The notes under the pieces: model-generated | What the model was told of the DNA's origin: nothing | Databases searched by the model: none | What the model saw: only the letters and a program-made list of their open reading frames with translations | Shown here: positions 4,493-6,146 of the stretch, piece after piece | How positions within the stretch are numbered: the stretch's first letter is position 1 | Layout of the letters: each line of letters opens with the position of its first letter | Source: JAUVXJ01 sp034430275 | GTDB taxonomy: Bacteria > Chloroflexota > Anaerolineae > UBA7937 > B3-Chlor | Assembly (NCBI GenBank): GCA_034430275.1 | Contig: DAOUEW010000062.1 | Location: 1 to 6,146 of the forward strand | Reading direction: 5' to 3' | DNA: 6,146 bases | Translations under genes and position numbers: made by a program

Positions 4493-6146
4493 TGACCAGG
4501 GGCGGCTACCACGGGAAGATCCTGAGAGTCGATCTTACTCGCGGAACGACTACGACAGAGCCTCTGGCAGCGGACCTGGCCCGCGACTACGTTGGCGGAC
4601 GCGGGCTGGGAAGCGCCATCTTGTGGCAGGAGCTTCCGGCCCACACAGACCCTCTCTCGCCCCAGAACAGGTTGATCTTCGTCACCGGGCCCTTGAATGG
4701 CACCGGGGCGGCGCTTTCCTCTCGCTACGAAGTGGTCACCAAGTCGCCCCTCACCAATACCATCCTGAGCGCCAACTCCGGGGGTCGCTTCCCCATCGCT
4801 CTTAAGAAGACGGGGTTCGACGCCATAGTGGTCGGGGGCGCCGCCGAGAAGCCCTGCTACCTATGGGTGGACGACGAGAAGGCCGAGCTGAGGGACGCCT
4901 CAGGAGTCTGGGGTCTGGATACCCACCAAACGACCGAGACGCTGCTCCAAGAGACGTCCAGCCAGGCGGCAGTGGCCTGCATCGGTCCAGCAGGCGAGAC
5001 GGGAGTGCTCTACGCCTCGGTGATGAACGAGATGGATCGGGCGGCGGGAAGGGGCGGCGCTGGCTGTGTCATGGGCTCGAAGAACCTGAAGGCGGTCGTG
5101 GTCCAGGGGAGCCACAAGACACCTGTGGTGGACGCTGAGTGGTTCCAGGCGGCCAGGAAGAAGGCGTTGACCATGGTCAGCGAGGCTCCCATCACCAAGA
5201 ACGCCCTCAAGGAGTACGGGACCGCGGTGCTGATCAGCATCATCAACCAGTTCGGCGCCCTGCCCACCCGCAACTTCCAGGAGGGATACTTCCCGGACGC
5301 CGATTCCGTCTCCGGGGAGACGCTCAAGGAACTCCTCTACGAGCGGAGCGTGGGCTGCGCCACCTGCTCTGTGGCCTACGGCAGAGGCACCAGGACCGCC
5401 ACTCGCAGCAGCGAGGGACCTGAGTACGAGACGATGTGGGCTCTGGGCCCCATGTGCGGGGTGAAGGACCTGGAACTGATCACCGAGGCCAACTACAACT
5501 GCAACGAACTGGGCTACGACACCATCTCCGCGGGTAGCACCATCGCCTGCGCCATGGAGCTGTGGGAGAGAGGATACCTGGACCAGGCCACCCGCGACAG
5601 AATCCGGGACGAACTGGGCACGGAGCTGCGTTTCGGCAACGGCCAGGCCGTGCTGAAGTGCACCGAGCTCATCGGACGCAACGAGGGCTTTGGCAAGGAT
5701 CTGGCCGAGGGTTCGCTGCGGCTGGCCTCGCGCTTCGGTCACCCGGAGCTCTCCATGAGCGTCAAGGGGCTGGAGCTGGCGGCCTACGATCCCCGGGGCT
5801 TCAAGTCCATGGGCCTGGCCTACGCCACCTCCACCAGGGGCGCCTGCCACCTGCGGGCTTACTTCATCGGCCCCGAGGCCTTGGCTACCCCTTATGCGGT
5901 GGACCGTTTCGCCACCGCCGGCAAGGCCGCTCTGGTGATCCTGTACCAGGACCTCAGCGCGCTCATCGACTCGCTGGGGCTATGCATGTTCACCATCTTC
6001 GCCCTCAACCCCGAACACTACGCCAGCCTGCTCTCTTCGGTGACGGGCGAGCCTCTGGATGGCAAGCAGATTCCAAGCATTGGCGAGAGGATCTGGAACC
6101 TGGAGCGGTTGTTCAACCTCCGCGAAGGATTCACGCGTGAGGACGA
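4492..6146 (+). CDS. Tungsten/molybdenum aldehyde ferredoxin oxidoreductase (3' end outside window)
   Basis: I translated 551 codons from the ATG at 4492, which overlaps the deoC stop by 1 bp (TGATG); the frame stays open to the window end. The family is usually about 600-640 residues, so roughly 50-90 are missing. Members oxidise aldehydes to carboxylic acids with ferredoxin, using a bis-pterin W (or Mo) cofactor and a [4Fe-4S] cluster. The N-terminal domain shows GYHGKILRVDLT (5-16), YVGGRGLG (33-40) and AGRGGAG...MGSKNLKA (185-201). The second part has GPEYET (309-314), the pterin motif NELGYD (338-343; DXXGLD in Pyrococcus AOR), RGACH with H453, and DSLGLC (493-498). The cluster site is odd: C289 and C292 are present, but the third position of CX2CX3C is Y296; C498 is the fourth. 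Phylogenetic subtype (AOR, FOR, GAPOR or other) and substrate cannot be assigned; its neighbour deoC suggests acetaldehyde or glyceraldehyde 3-phosphate as candidates. Confidence 0.93.
   Translation, partial: MTRGGYHGKILRVDLTRGTTTTEPLAADLARDYVGGRGLGSAILWQELPAHTDPLSPQNRLIFVTGPLNGTGAALSSRYEVVTKSPLTNTILSANSGGRFPIALKKTGFDAIVVGGAAEKPCYLWVDDEKAELRDASGVWGLDTHQTTETLLQETSSQAAVACIGPAGETGVLYASVMNEMDRAAGRGGAGCVMGSKNLKAVVVQGSHKTPVVDAEWFQAARKKALTMVSEAPITKNALKEYGTAVLISIINQFGALPTRNFQEGYFPDADSVSGETLKELLYERSVGCATCSVAYGRGTRTATRSSEGPEYETMWALGPMCGVKDLELITEANYNCNELGYDTISAGSTIACAMELWERGYLDQATRDRIRDELGTELRFGNGQAVLKCTELIGRNEGFGKDLAEGSLRLASRFGHPELSMSVKGLELAAYDPRGFKSMGLAYATSTRGACHLRAYFIGPEALATPYAVDRFATAGKAALVILYQDLSALIDSLGLCMFTIFALNPEHYASLLSSVTGEPLDGKQIPSIGERIWNLERLFNLREGFTRED

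Noticed and set aside
4492..4530. Frameshift joining deoC and the oxidoreductase into one protein
   Set aside because: The TGATG overlap is a standard coupled stop-start, and both proteins have complete, typical termini at the junction.
4900..5850. 316-residue open frame on the minus strand inside the aldehyde oxidoreductase gene
   Set aside because: It lies fully antisense to a gene with clear AOR-family motifs; GC-rich codon positions keep the opposite frame open. Its translation shows no recognisable domain.
5562..6140. 192-residue open frame on the plus strand in another frame of the oxidoreductase
   Set aside because: Low-complexity Gly/Arg/Pro-rich translation and no family motif; the in-frame AOR sequence continues uninterrupted through it.
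1..6146. Defence island, mobile element, CRISPR array or toxin-antitoxin pair
   Set aside because: No repeats with regular spacing, no transposase or integrase motifs, and every long stretch is explained by housekeeping or metabolic genes.

Overview
The window is GC-rich bacterial DNA, almost fully coding, with two gene groups reading away from a 336-bp divergent intergenic region (2574-2909). Six protein genes can be supported, two of them cut by the window ends. There are no mobile elements, tRNA/rRNA genes, CRISPR arrays or phage genes. The gene mix suggests an anaerobic or thermophilic lineage: a tungsten-type aldehyde ferredoxin oxidoreductase, a biotin-synthase-like radical SAM protein of the kind linked to non-LipA lipoyl synthesis, and a short single-anchor signal peptidase I. 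Chloroflexota is my best guess, but that is an inference from gene content and not shown by a marker.

Left group (minus strand, read from 2573 down to 1): a radical SAM protein (2573-1692) resembling the LipS1/LipS2 lipoyl-synthase pair, then dihydrolipoyl dehydrogenase lpdA (1708-317), then the first 103 codons of ribonuclease III rnc (309-1). The genes overlap by 17 bp and are spaced by 7 bp, so they look like one operon. The first two fit a single theme: one would make the lipoyl cofactor, and the other reoxidises it in 2-oxoacid dehydrogenase or glycine-cleavage complexes. RNase III appears to be a passenger.

Centre: the intergenic region holds two back-to-back sigma70-type promoters. 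The plus promoter (TTGCCT-N17-TATACT) should start transcription only about 11 nt before lepB. The minus promoter (TTGTCG-N17-TATACT, extended -10) would give a leader of about 234 nt with several inverted repeats, one of which could pair with the weak ribosome-binding site of the radical SAM gene.

Right group (plus strand, 2910 to the window end): signal peptidase I lepB, an extended deoxyribose-phosphate aldolase (deoC-like), and a W/Mo aldehyde ferredoxin oxidoreductase that runs off the end. Spacings of 8 bp and -1 bp indicate co-transcription. The aldolase yields two aldehydes (acetaldehyde and glyceraldehyde 3-phosphate) and its translationally coupled neighbour belongs to a family that oxidises aldehydes with ferredoxin, so a short deoxyribose-phosphate-to-acid route is a reasonable inference.

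Most worth checking: the oxidoreductase has Tyr in place of one of the four [4Fe-4S] cysteines; the aldolase carries an extra CX2C-X19-CX2C tail that looks metal-binding; and the LipS-like gene sits beside lpdA without its usual second radical SAM partner in view.
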